A program made the position numbers and the translations under genes. DNA of 64,000 nucleotides, from positions 13,888,001 through 13,952,000 of the forward strand of contig NC_088316.1 in assembly GCF_910592395.1 (NCBI RefSeq). Direction: 5' to 3'. This document shows, piece after piece, positions 22,939 through 35,960 of the stretch. The notes beneath the pieces are model-generated. The model had not been told where the DNA came from. It was given only the letters and a program-made list of their open reading frames with translations, and did no database searches. The DNA comes from Lineus longissimus. Taxonomy: Eukaryota > Nemertea > Pilidiophora > Heteronemertea > Lineidae. Every line of letters starts with the position of its first letter. Position 1 is the stretch's first letter.

Positions 22939-25900
22939 CTGAAATGAAATGAGAACAGGAAAAGTGAGCAATTATAGAGGAAAACATCAGGTTATCGGTT
23001 GTTTTTCATCTATAATTCACCGTACCTTTTATCAAGGAATTTGTTGCCGGGAAGAAATGCCGGGACGGACATTCTTTGGTGCCCGCGGCGACCGTCGTAT
23101 TTAGTGAGAAAACAGAAAGGTTGTTGGGGCTTCAATTATTTTTCGGGAATGAGAGGGCAAGCAGGGCACAGGCTGAATGAATGGAGGCACTCTATTCAGC
23201 CAGCTACTGCTTCTTTTAAATCTTGATGTCCTTGATGCGCTTACCAGGGTACCTCAGCCTAGGTCACTCACTGAACTCTCTTCAGAAACATTCACCCTTA
23301 AATGCGAAAGGAAGGTTACTTCTTCTAGGTAGCAATTAACCTGTTGTCAGAAAGAGCGATGCTGTCAATGTTCCGTCAACATAAAAAGCCAGAAAAATTT
23401 TTTGGAAGAGAACCTGGGAGGCTTTTGCACTGTGTTAACGTCAACAAATTGATGGATCTGCAATTAGTCAAATATGACCAAAGTGTCATTTTCCTCCAAG
23501 AATAATTTCACACCACTTGGTGATGATAATAACAAACTGCATAGATAAAGCGTTTCAAAAAAAAAAATCTGACAAGACGAGTTACATTTGTGTATTATAC
23601 TGCAAAGGTATTCACGTAAGCGAGGTCATATACCAATGCCTGAATCCGAAACATGTAATTGATTTTATATCATATCATGAAATATTGAATTATCCGCGTT
23701 GGTGCTGAAAAGTCATCGAAGCTTAGCGAAACGCCCGCAGATTCTATGGCAACGCTTCACTATGGTTGGCGACGTGACCAAATAGCGAAACATTTTTGAT
23801 AGAACAAATTTACGTTGTGACCCGGTATACTAGAATATTATGATGGCATGTAATGTAGTCTGAACTGCTACATCCTTAGATACAGGTTTTTGATACTTTC
23901 ACCATGCTCGTTGTACGAAATGTGGCAGTGATATAGCCTGCTAGGAACCGAAAGCGCCGCATCTAAAAGGGAACCTACCTGTAGCTACTAAAGAATGAAC
24001 TATTTACACTGATGATCTTACAGGTGTTTTTACCATCCAATTCTTTCTGGTTCACCTTTCGTAGGGACCCAGATCTATATCAGACTCAGGTACATGTATT
24101 TTATCTTTAGTTTCATCTCAGCACCCATAACTGTTTCATGTTAGTGGTATCCAACTACGGGTAAGAGTGAAACGTGTGACATTAGTCATTATAATACTGA
24201 TATAGCCTTTTAGAACACCAAAGCTAAAGACCCAAACTTTCAAAGCATTGGAGGACCCCCTTTCTTACCTGACAGTCATTTTCTGACAGTTATTTTCTAC
24301 GGAGGCCTGTTAGACTCATGACCAACTGAGGCGAATCAGAATCGGGCCTGTGAGTCTACCCTTGCATTGTGTTCGAAGTCAAGTGACAATGTCTCTAAAA
24401 ACGACACCAAATGAGGAATTAAGCATACACAAGACCATACCCTTTCCTTTCCCCCACAACAAGTGAATGGAATTTGATCAAAATGATATCGACCAGAGAA
24501 ATCAACAGCAATTACATGTACAGTGAGATCTCAATGTAATTTTTGGTCCATTGATAAAGGTTTAGAAATGTTTGTGATCACACAATAACAATATTCCGAG
24601 TTAATTAAGTTAGGCTACAGAATCATTTGGAAGATAAATGAGCAAATACATGCAACTGTTCATATCAAAAAAGGATTTGATTGGATGGATTTCTAATTAA
24701 TCTTTTTCCTATAAATATTTGATTCGTTTTATTGGATGTGTAGCAGCTCTAAGTTACTTTCGACTGCATGTAAATCGTGATAGCGCGTGACACGTCTCTG
24801 GAAGAAATGAATTATGAGGTTGTGGTGTGGCATGCTTCCGCACAGTGTACATTGCGTGTAGTGATGTTTAATTCCGTACATTTTATGCGCTTGAAATTAC
24901 GTTGCGATTACAAAATGAGATGATTAAATACATTTTGATGGCGTTGTTTTTTGTCATCCTAATGATACCCGCCGGTCTATCAATTAATTTCAAGCAACAT
25001 AGCTAAGCTAAAACGGTTTAATCAGAACGAGACCGCAAAGTACATGCAAGAATAAAAACTGTTCCCCTAAAAATTCGATATGCCAAACGAAAATAGGCTC
25101 ACATGGTTATATTAAAGCAAAATTAAAACACATAGTGTTAAAGGATGAAATTAGGCCTAACTCTACCGTCACATCCATTGTTTTTTGGAGTGGATGGATA
25201 TGGAGAAGCGAGCCGTTTGCCGAGAACGGCCGAGCGGAAGACTTCGGGAAAGTTGCTTGACGATTTAAAGGCGGTGAACATCAATCTATAATGTCTCCCC
25301 TTCTCCTTTGAAGGATGGATGATAATACGCACAACGACGGTCGATCGGCATGGACAGTTGGTACAAATATTGTTTTTTCTCTCCATTTTATGGGTTAATC
25401 ATTGATGGTACATTCTAAATGGTGATTCCACGGCGTATAGGTCATAGCAATAACACATTACTTCAAAGCAATGTGTTTTTGGTCAGAGTAATAATGCACA
25501 AAATTGAATATGTATTTTCGACCATTAAATGGGTTGTTGATATAACCATGCGGACCTAGATACCTAATCGATAATCCGTCATAAAACGAATAAAAACTAC
25601 ACGTACAAAACATGTGGCACTCTAAAATTTTTGATATGCTGAACAAAAAAAAGGAAGTTAAACTGCCTAATCATGTGATGCGACTGACATCTCCATAATT
25701 TCGATTTATTGCGCTTTTATCACCCAACGGAAATTCACATGATTGAACCAATTGCCATTAATGTCACCGCAAACGATCTAACTGAAACAAATTATGAATT
25801 ATGAAAATTACGCTAACTTCGCTGCATCTTTTATAACCCCATCAGTAAACATCGTTAGTATCCTCATAATACCCATCCTGAACCTCATGGTCTTGTTTTC

Positions 25901-26069
25901 CCTTCAAACGTAGCCCGAGTTTTTAATCTTTGATAAGATGCAAAAACCTTGGAGGTCGCTATGGATACTATAGCTAAACTGTAGTAAAACTCAACGGTTG
26001 CCGTTGGCCTTGGTGAGAATTTGGAGCATATACATGAAGTTATCATATGTATACATAGTGTCCCAGAAA

Positions 26070-26280
26070 ATTTGTGGCGTCATGCTATCATTATATCACC
26101 AGTGAAATTAGTGGCGTAACGCATGCAATCAGTATATCGGTGAAATTTCCACCAACGTATTAATGGCGTTCAGTATATATCAGTGAGATTTGCATTGACC
26201 GACGTATTGTGGCGTCGTGCAATCACTAAAGTCTCAGTGATATCTTTCTAGCGAATTAGTGGAGTTTTGTACATTACTTG
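26070..26280. repeat. Degenerate tandem repeat, about 50-60 bp, four copies
   Basis: The phrase GTGGCGT, then ATGC-ATCA, TATATC and GTGAAATT recurs about four times with many substitutions. Confidence 0.5.
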
Positions 26281-26518
26281 GTATCTCGGTACCCCCTCCC
26301 CTTGAGATTCCAAGATGCCATGGCTTCTCATTCTAGACGATTACATGAGCAATAGCTGACCTCTATCAAGTGGGAACCGCAATTTACTTGATTTATCTAT
26401 ATCAGTTGTTGCGATATGGCGGAACATTGTGATTTTTCACCATCGGCAACAATAGCAAGATACAAATCAAGAAGAAATGAGACTTTCTACGGCAAACAGT
26501 TGATTACGAAAGCTTGTC

Positions 26519-26721
26519 ATGGCGATTCATCCATTCATCAGTAGGATGTAGAATCATCTTTCTTTCTCGACCGGCAAACTCTCTGAATTCTAAGAACGAT
26601 GTCGTCCTTGAGGCGATTCATCCATGGCGATTCATCCATTCATCAGTAGGATGTAGAATCATCTTTCTTTCTCGACCGGCAAACTCTCTGAATTCTAAGA
26701 ACGATGTCGTCCTTGAGGACA
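26519..26721. repeat. Perfect two-copy direct repeat, 105-bp period
   Basis: The block beginning ATGGCGATTCATCCATTCAT at 26519 recurs at 26624 and runs identically to GTCGTCCTTGAGG. The linker CGATTCATCC between the copies repeats the block's own start. Confidence 0.9.
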
Positions 26722-29700
26722 AGCAAAGTCATCTTTCAATATAACATAATGGTGTAACAGTTAATGAGCATCGATTTCTTCGTAATGGTCTTCAAGACAT
26801 CGTTGCATTTCCTCTATATTCCCTTTTGTCTCTTAAACTTTAGGACACATACGTCTCGCAAAGGTCACGTTGACTTGCTGTTCCTCAACTAAACTCATTT
26901 AAAATCCGATAATTTATACAATTAAGGTTGTGAATTAATAATTAAAACGATACACAGCGCCTTGTAACTAGATTAAAATCGAACTGGGATTGCGTCGTCT
27001 CCAACAATTTGATTATTAAATATAGGATCAATGCTAAAGGTTTCTTTATATTTTTGTACTAGGGAAACAATGAAACCTTTTGTTGGCGCAAGGGCAATCG
27101 TCGGCGAGGGAAATGCGGTCCGAATAATTCATCTCGCAATTTCATGACTGGTGATATCATAAAAAGTACCTCTGCATGGTGTGACTGTCATGGTCGTTTC
27201 AGGAATCGGCAGAAAAACGAAGAATGTTGTTGAGAATCCTACCTGCTTTTGCTTACTTTCATTTTAGCCTAAATGATGAGGCCTTGCACGAAGGAAAATG
27301 ATTTCTCATGACATGCTTCAGTGTTTCTTTTGGTGTCATGTGTATATAAGCAAAAAGAAGACAGAAACAGATGCACTGACTACAGCATTCCGACAGCAAT
27401 CTCCTGAGACTTCCTAGAGCAACATAAAAGCGATTGCCAGCAGCAAGTGCATTATACCATACATGTGCCAACATTTAATACCAATAACAAGCAAACTCGG
27501 TAAAAATGCATTTCATGCATTTAGCGGTTTATTTGCGGTAAATGATGAAAACACGCTTGAAAATGTAAACTATCGTATACTTCCTTGCTACGTTCTCAGT
27601 TAAAACTGATACGATATTCAGAGGAATGTGTTTGTATTCTGATCTTGGTATGCTGTATGGGCAACTGGGAGTAATAAGCTAAAGATGAGGCCGTGAGAGC
27701 ATTGTCATAAAAGGAAGTGGTGACAGAATGATTGCTTTGTTGCGCCATCGCCATGATTACTATCATATATACATGTGTATATAGGAGGACCTTTATGGCC
27801 ATTATTATCAACGAGGGGGCTGTATTCTGGCTCCAAATCAACGAACATGCGGTGACAACACGAAAGAAACCTGTTTCGCTGCGCAGCATCACGCCAATGG
27901 TCGGGGATGGACTTTATTATCTGTGCGAGGCAACACAGTAGATGGGAACTTTTTGTCGAAAACAATGTCTTTGTCCGTCGTGACTGTGCGCTAACGAGGA
28001 CAATTTTGAAATTACTCCTTCTCGCTACAGTAGCCATGTGAAACCGAAATCAACCACACTTGAAAACGTCTCCGGAGATCAATACATGACCATATATAAC
28101 ACAGCTCTATTGTCCAGTAGCGCCAACAGAGAGCTGCTGGTCGTTTAAATCATGTGGTATATTGGGCCGATGTCTAAAACCACAAATAAAGCATTCATCA
28201 TCATTACCATAAAAAGTTGGATGGAACGGAATGCTATCGCAATGGTAACAAGATTAAAAGACGGCAACAAGGGACTATACTTCCTACAATGTCAACTAGA
28301 GTTTGAATCCAATTTGAATCCCAAAGTCGGTTTGTTTTGGACTCCATTTGTCGGTGTTGAACAGTATACATGTGCATCATCGGATAATGGGGAAGAGTGG
28401 CCTTTTTCGCAAAATCGTATGAAACTGAGCTGCGATTGTTTTCGAAGTCTCACGCCAGTAACATACGGGTGATTTGATTAATAGAAATCAAAAAAGAGCC
28501 CATATAGCACCTTCCATTTGTCAACCGATTGGACCAGTGTAGAATCTAAATGTCCCCCAAAAAAGTGTCCGTCCATATTGAATTCTGATGGTTTATGGCA
28601 TATGGTTCCAGAGAGACCATGGCCAGACTGCAGTCAATAGCTCAGATATTAAAGCGCGTATAGAATCATTTGTCGTCTGCAATACAACAAATTGGTCTTC
28701 ATCATCTGTAACAGCAGTCGTACGGAAGGATCTAACTGATTATAGTATGGAGATTTTTCCATGAACCACAATAGATTAGTTCACCATAAATCTCATCCAG
28801 AGCTCAAAAGATAATTGGATTTTTTACATATTCATTGATCACATGTTAAGCGAGAGAATAATTTGTTTCTCTAGATAATGCAACAGAAAGATTTCGAGCA
28901 GCGCATGTGACTCCATATGTCTCCATCGCGGAACGGAAAATGAGGATAACGTGTATGATGATTGTTCAGCGCAGCCACTCGTCGAAGATGGCGGCGAAGG
29001 TGGCCATTTTTGAATTGGCCTCTGACGAATAACTGGACAATATCATCATTATGTGCAGTACACTTAACAGTAGATGGATTTTGCGTTAACAGGAATTGGT
29101 ATGTAAACAATCCGCTACAAAAACATATGTTTCATAGTTGGTCCTGAAAAGCCAATTACATGTAATTGAAAAAAGTGTACTGTATACTTGAAATGATATG
29201 AGAATGGGTTATTAGGTGCTAGACAAAGCCTTACACAGCATGCATGGATCGATTTCTGGGGTACACATCTCAATAATGTTGCAGCTGCCGGTAATAGTAC
29301 ACAGCACCCGTAAAATCATGAGATCCCAAGGCAAATATCAACAGATGCTTGGTGATCGCGAATGCCGAGCTCTCTGGATTAGAGAGGTGACGCAGTGGCA
29401 GTTGGTGTTAAAATCTAGTCCGTATTACATTTGTTTCTTATCATACTCCGTCTTGGAGAGTAGAAACAGTAAGAAACGGAATCATTCAGAAGCATTACAC
29501 TAGCCCACTCAGTCTCTTTGTTCCTCATCAGTCTATAGAGCTCGTCATGTGTATGCTTTCGACTGATGTGATTCCTGGCCTGTCAGTGGGAAACTGTGGA
29601 GCGGAAATTAGCAGTTATACAAAATCCAGCCGTATAGACAGATTCGGGGTGCCGGCTATGTTCGGCTCCGGAAAGCCGCAAATGTAATGTGCACACGAGT

Positions 29701-30636
29701 TTCTCATCAGCTCTTACAGTAGGATATATAACAACAAGTGGCATCCGTTCATGTTAACAGGTTGCGAATGCAATCGCCTCGCCACAAGATTTACTCAGCA
29801 TGCCTGTCAAGAGTACTAATCAAATTAGTTCTCTGACTATACCATGGCTGACATAGTTTTAGCCGGGATTTCCCCAGTGGAGTCTCAGAAAATGGCTACG
29901 TTCTGCACTTCCAACCTGAAGGTATAGGAAGCGATCATCGGGGAGTTGGCAGAAAAATGACGGGATGGTCCGCACAATCTCTTCTTACTGCACCCGTACA
30001 CCATCCTGACAATATCAGGCCATTTTTTACGAGATACACACTTCCTCAAGGACAAAGGAAGGCACTAGATAACTGTATTTTCTAACTCAGGGAAGGCTCC
30101 CTTCTACATGTAATCAAACTTATATATCATAAATTATCCAGATTTAAGTAAGGTTTTTCAACACTTTTTTTCAGCCACCCATGCAGGCAAAACTTAGTTT
30201 CGCTCAACCTAAAATGCATTTTTAGTAACATTTTGATATTTGCTCCGCCATCTCAAAAAATGATTATGAACAAATTTGCATAACAGTTTGCATTAGCAAA
30301 GCAAATTATTGAAACGTTCTGATAGTATTTGTTCAATGTCATCAATGTCAACAATCCGATTCCGGATGTTGCGCTTGTTCTCGATGTCAATAGAAGTAAA
30401 CAAAGAAAGGTCATTGCATGAGTACCAAGTCAATAGCCAACAATGGCAACATCAGTTGCAGAGTTTGAGGGAAACAAGAGCGGATATTGAATGATTTTCT
30501 CAGCTGGAATTGTCTGTTTCGCGTTGGGCACATGCTGCAAGTCATGCCGCTCGTGTTTGAGGTAGTCGAAAAGATGTACCCTCTCTATTCTTCTGGTCCA
30601 TTTTTTGTGATCAGTCCATATTTCTGAGATGTTTGT

Positions 30637-30690
30637 CATTCATGACGTCGTGAGCGACTTGATCTGGTCTGGTTTGGTACCAAGTACATG
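30637..30690 (-). repeat. Solo diverged relative of the 104-bp satellite unit
   Basis: Contains CATGACGTCGTGAGCGACTT then GATCTGGTCTGGTTTGGT, aligning with the reverse complement of the array unit. The middle box is missing, leaving only the palindrome part and the TGGTTTGGT part. Confidence 0.45.
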
Positions 30691-30837
30691 TTCATGTTCG
30701 GCCCTTATGAAACACAATGAAACTCAATATCGTTCGAAGTCAATAAACCATTCTTTCCATAGCCAGAACATCTCATCCTTTTCATTGGCCATATCATCGA
30801 TACCTAGTGAGCTATTAAAGATTTTCTTACAAAAAAA

Positions 30838-30892
30838 AGTTCATTCATTCATTCATCATTCATTCATTAATGCATTCATTCATCAATTCATC
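30838..30892. repeat. CATT simple repeat
   Basis: An interrupted run of CATT tetranucleotides. Confidence 0.9.
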
Positions 30893-32477
30893 CCCGTCCA
30901 GTGGTCTTCAATATACTTCGCTCCATATTTGTAACTGTTACAAAATGATATGTGGTGAAGAGACCAGCTACTTTTATGATACCACGCTTAAGTAAAAAAA
31001 AAACCATTACCACGTGCTGATATATATAGTTTAACTTTGCGCAGATGACAGCAGTACGTAAGGCCACTTACCTTGCAAGGTAAAGACGAACTATCCTATG
31101 TTCATTTCCTTTATTCTCATTCCATTACTGGAGAACTATAATCAACGGTGACTCTCACTATAAAATTTTCACGTCTTACGCGCCCGGGTATTCCAAGCTT
31201 TCTGGCTTCTGTACGCGCTGGAGTCTGCCTTAACATGTATCTGTTCATAGCAACTGATCGAAGCTTCGGCGGGATACGCTATATAGGACCATGGCAAAAA
31301 CTGGTGGTTGTCGCGAGAACTGAATTGTGGTTGAGAATGGTAACTTGCGCCAGGGGCAAACTAGCGCAGCTACAATGTAAAGATCGGCCCACAGTTGGCC
31401 TTGTCACCTCAGGCGACCACTACCGAACATCGAGGCAGTGACACGAAATCCTACTCTTCGATATACATGCACCTTGGCTATACAAGGGGTCAGATAAATA
31501 AAAAACACTGAATATTCTTGTTGACAATATTAGGCCTGTCATGAAAGACATTGTCACAACCAACTATAATTCGTCCCGCTATTCATTGATGAATGACGGT
31601 GAAAGACGCTCTCAACTTTTTTTCGGAATATCCTGAATACGGAAAAGTGACAGAGAAAAATTATCATGGAAAGAAATTTGATTTAGGGTCTATGTAATGC
31701 ACAGGGTTTTTTAAAAATTGCCGCCGAAAAATTGCCCGCATGATCGCCCCATCCGCCTGCAATGATCCTCCGCCTGATGATAATGACGTAATCGCACGAT
31801 CGTCTGATCTCCGGCGCGGCGGCATTTACATCTGTTTCGAAACTTTTCCGTTTAATTCTCTGATTTCACCTCTATTTCGTGCATAAAGACAACTTTTGGA
31901 TGGTAAGTTCACAGATTAGGTATCTTAGCTCATCCATATTCCGATGTTTTTGCGTTTGTTGCTTTATCGGGGCAATGATAAAGAAATTTTGTGCGGTTGG
32001 CAAAAATTTGATGTCGGCGTTCCGGCCGCATGTGCTCGGCGATCCGGCCGCACGTACTCGGCGATTTTTTTCATTCTGTGTTCTATGATAATGATACTCA
32101 CCAAAGTGCCGGAGCCAGATATTCTTGTTCTGTGTGTAATTCTGCATCTGGTAAACTGAATTACGAGGAGATTTTTACCATTTTTTATGGTGAAAATCAT
32201 GTTTAAACTGACCAGTCCAGTGCGATAACTGAATACAATCTTTCGGCGTCCATTTTACATGTGCGAACCACATGTAAGTGATGTGTGCATGAACAACATG
32301 CATTGAGGGGAGAATGGGGAAAAAGAACAGACTCTAGCGGGTGGGGGAGTGCAGACGCTACAGAAAGCGTTTTTTTCTCTTTAGTTTTGAGATAAATAGC
32401 TGTGTTCTAACCCAAAGTTTCCAGCATGTCTACAGGGTATAGGTAGGCCAGGGAAATGGACAACCTGCAAAAATAAA

Positions 32478-32703
32478 TTGTGGCCATTTTTGAAAGACTC
32501 TGTTCACAGGCAAGGTATGTTTTACCTTGGCATGAAAGTAAAAAATATACGAGCTTATTCAAGCAATTTACTTGAAGTGGTCCATGTTTTCCAATTTTCA
32601 TGATATTTTTAAAGCTTTTGGTGATGGTTTGATTTAAAACATTACTTTTATGTCATGGTAAAAGAACGCTGCCTGTGAAAAGGGTCTTTTCAAAATGGGC
32701 GAA
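32478..32703. mobile_element. MITE-like element, copy A
   Basis: The left arm TGGCCATTTTTGAAAGACTC then TGTTCACAGGCA is the imperfect reverse complement of the right arm ending TTTTCAAAATGGGCGAA. No coding capacity. The interior matches copy B at 33136-33343, including a shared GATATTTT and ATTTAAAACAT core. Confidence 0.6.
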
Positions 32704-32940
32704 TTTTTTTTCGCATACGGTCTATTCTGCCAGTAACTGAACTGTTCTACTCTTTCCCGACTCTCTCACCCTTGAAGCCTGTGTCTGCCCCCAAAATGAA
32801 GGCCCAGGAAGGGGGCTGTGCCATATATTGGAGGGAGCAGGGGCCAAATTGTCTCCTCGCAAGGCTCCGGACACCTGAAAGGTTTTTTTCATGCAAACTT
32901 TGGCCAATTTGTCAGACTGGCAGAGAAAGAACTGCTCTTG

Positions 32941-32954
32941 CCCCCCCCCCCCCC
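32941..32954. repeat. 14-base poly-C run
   Basis: Homopolymer of 14 C; its length is likely unstable in sequencing and replication. Confidence 0.95.
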
Positions 32955-33135
32955 TCATAAAAGTTAGCCACAGGCTGGGAGGGGGAGCTAGCAATAATAT
33001 ATATGGCTGCTGTCTGACCTTTTATTGTCAAGCATTGTGACCAAAAGTTGGTCATTGCAAAGAATTTTCTCTAAAATCGTGAAATTAATGACTCCGGATC
33101 AGAGACAGAACAATAGACAACCTGTATGAATAAAG

Positions 33136-33343
33136 TTCGGCCATTTTGAAAATACTCTTTTCACAGGCAGCGTATGTTTACCATGGAATAATAGTACAAA
33201 TATACAAACTTATTCAAGCTGTCCATGTCTTCCAATGTTCATGATATTTTGAATGCTTCTGGTGATGATTTAATTTAAAACATGACTTTTATGTCAGTGT
33301 AAACTTGTGCTGCCTGTGAAAACTCCTTTTCAAAATGGCCGAA
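33136..33343. mobile_element. MITE-like element, copy B
   Basis: TTCGGCCATTTTGAAAA and TTTTCACAGGCAG at the left are mirrored by CTGCCTGTGAAAA and TTTTCAAAATGGCCGAA at the right, giving terminal inverted repeats of about 33 bp. It is about 650 bp from copy A in the same orientation. Confidence 0.65.
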
Positions 33344-33660
33344 ATTTATATCCACAAGCTGTCTATTATTCGTGGGACACTTGAATATCCTGTTGGAACA
33401 TCCATCTATGTTCCATTGAACAGTTCATTCCTTTGGACCACAATTTTCTCAAAAAAACTTTCCCCACCATTGGGAGATTTTCCAAACATTTGCATACAAT
33501 TTTACTATGTCAGAGGGAAAGTGTCCTTGACATCTTCACTAGAACTCTGTGGCATCCACACAAGTGTTGAGGGGCTCAAAGTTGGTTGTAATTTAATTTG
33601 TGACATTCACAATTTTTGCCTGCCTAATAGGGATATTAGTCAAAAGTGCACTGCAGAGGC

Positions 33661-33682
33661 GGGGGGGGGGGGGGGGGGGGGG
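33661..33682. repeat. 22-base poly-G run
   Basis: Homopolymer of 22 G inside unannotated sequence; a possible G-quadruplex and a likely sequencing-length uncertainty. Confidence 0.95.
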
Positions 33683-34304
33683 CACCTGTCAATGTGGCAA
33701 CCACAGGGAGGTGTTCTGGTTTTGATACCCACTGTGGACTGGTCAATGTCACCACCACAATATGTATCGGTGTTCAGATGAGTCCCTCCTGGACAGGTTA
33801 GTGTTACTCTGATATAATATTTGGCTGAACATCACATAAGTTTCTGAACCTCTCTAATGTGTTTGTCCATTTGCAGTTGGTGGACCATTTTTCCAGTGTT
33901 CAGTGGAATTTTCCCGCCCTGGGTAGTCGAGGTGTTTGTCAGATGTGTTTGTAGGTCATTTCTATGGTTACGCTCGAGCATCTTCACTTTAAAGATTGGT
34001 GCAATTAGCTCCTAAATTGTTATTGGCTAAGAAAGAAGTCTGTGTGACGTCTTCATTTAATCAACCAATCACGATAGATATTAGTCACGTGGGCATGCCC
34101 CACCTCTTTTTCTAAATGTTGCTTTTCTTCACCTAAGAATAGCCTGTCAGGCCTAAAGGCGGCTGGAGTTTTCTCTTGTCATTGTAAATACTTTTATTTG
34201 TTTATATGCGATGCATCGTACATACCGTACATGGAACCTGAGTAAGAAGAAAAAGGACATTCCAACCAGCATCTTTTCAAATATGACATAACAACCACCA
34301 AAAG

Positions 34305-34680
34305 ATCTGGGTTTCAGATTTCAGATGTCCCCTGAGGCGGAGGACAGGTTGCACAACCGCAAATACGTGTTCAGAATTCAGATGTCCCTTGAAGACAGGG
34401 CAATGTCACAACCAGATAGAGATATCGGTGTTTAGGTCAAATCAGAGATTACTTGAAGTCGGGTTGATGTCACAACCACCAATAGAGCTGCACAAATAGG
34501 TGTTCAGATTTCAGATGTCCCTTAAAAACAGGTCAATGTCACAACCAGAAACTAATCCCGGTGTTCAGATTTTTTATGTCTCTTGGGGGCAGGTCAATGA
34601 CACAACTACTAATAAGTGTTCAGATTTCAGATGTCCCTCCATGACAGATCAGTATCACAACCACAAGTAGTGTTGGCTGA
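34305..34680. repeat. Degenerate minisatellite, about 60-bp unit, six copies
   Basis: The unit pattern GTGTTCAGATTTCAGATGTC, then a spacer and GGTCAATGTCACAACCA, repeats about six times. A further one and a half units lie at 33700-33810. The word TGTCACAACC also recurs sporadically from 31.5 to 41.2 kb. Confidence 0.75.
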
Positions 34681-35040
34681 AGAAGGCATTTATAGGAAGA
34701 GGGGAGACAAACTGAGATGGTCAGTTGGTATGCGAGATTTTATTTGCATAGGACAGGTACTCATCCCTTTGCTGGGCTGATGGGACCCACCTCTGTCGCA
34801 ACAACCTCTGTTATCAACAAAATTGTTTACTTCTGCAGGATCAACATTGAAGACAAACAGGCAACAGAGCTAAAGACAGCGACTAGCCAGGATGGTGCTG
34901 GCAAGCTATGACAACGTGTACAACAGTTGGGGGAGAAACTGGAGCCAAGCATATCGGGTATGGTTTTGCATAGGTTTTCATTGACAACTCAGTGAGCTTT
35001 GTGAACCATAGGTCATGAATGTCTTCACCCAAGTTTATGG

Positions 35041-35161
35041 AAAGATCATGCACCTCATCCATTGTGGAACATGAGGTCACAATGCATCTTCATTTAAATT
35101 TTATCGAAAGACCATGCTCCTCATCCATTGTGGAACAAAAGGTCACAATGCATCTTCATTT
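35041..35161. repeat. Two-copy direct repeat, 65-bp period
   Basis: CTCATCCATTGTGGAACA and GGTCACAATGCATCTTCATT occur twice, 65 bp apart, with a few substitutions. Confidence 0.85.
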
Positions 35162-35232
35162 CTTTTGGTCTTTTGCCGACTGCAGAAAATACCAATTTTT
35201 CTCCTGTCCCATGTGGTTCTTGGGACCCCGAA

Positions 35233-35960
35233 GTAACTGCTTCAGGGGCAGTCCTGGGGATGCTGCTCCCTCGATTCGAAAAACTTTCCTCAGTCCAGTT
35301 TCTCCAAGCATAACCATGTACCAGTAAGATGTATCGGGAGTCGCAACCTTTAGGGAATTAAGGTCTTTACCTGTCCCAATCCTGGTAGGTAAGGTTCTAG
35401 TTGACCATAAACCATGCAAGAAGGTCACAAACTAGAGGGAATTCATGTCGTCACAGTCTGGGTCTGTTTGCTGGCGAAAATGAGAACTGTATCCCTTTTC
35501 CAGGCCGCGCTGTAGACCATGATCCGGTCCATGTATAGTTGACCAGAGGGACGCGTCATGACGTTACGGAGCGGGAGCCGCAAGATTAGGGCAAGAGTAA
35601 CTGCTTCAGGGGCAGTCCTGGGGATGCTGCTCCCTCGATTCGAAAAACTTTCCTCAGTCCAGTTTCTCCAAGCATAACCATGTACCAGTAAGATGTATCG
35701 GGAGTCGCAACCTTTAGGGAATTAAGGTCTTTACCTGTCCCAATCCTGGTAGGTAAGGTTCTAGTTGACCATAAACCATGCAAGAAGGTCACAAACTAGA
35801 GGGAATTCATGTCGTCACAGTCTGGGTCTGTTTGCTGGCGAAAATGAGAACTGTATCCCTTTTCCAGGCCGCGCTGTAGACCATGATCCGGTCCATGTAT
35901 AGTTGACCAGAGGGACGCGTCATGACGTTACGGAGCGGGAGCCGCAAGATTAGGGCAAGA
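35233..35960. repeat. Perfect 364-bp tandem duplication
   Basis: The block 35233-35596 is repeated at 35597-35960 with no difference that I can see. Both strands carry matching short ORFs in the two copies, none recognised. Exact identity points to a recent duplication or an assembly artefact. Confidence 0.9.

Larger units (their letters stand above)
22939..32400. other. Long gene-poor stretch upstream of the receptor
   Basis: Presumably contains the receptor's 5' noncoding exon and promoter, neither of which I can place. No other gene is recognised. Small repeats within it are listed separately. Confidence 0.5.
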
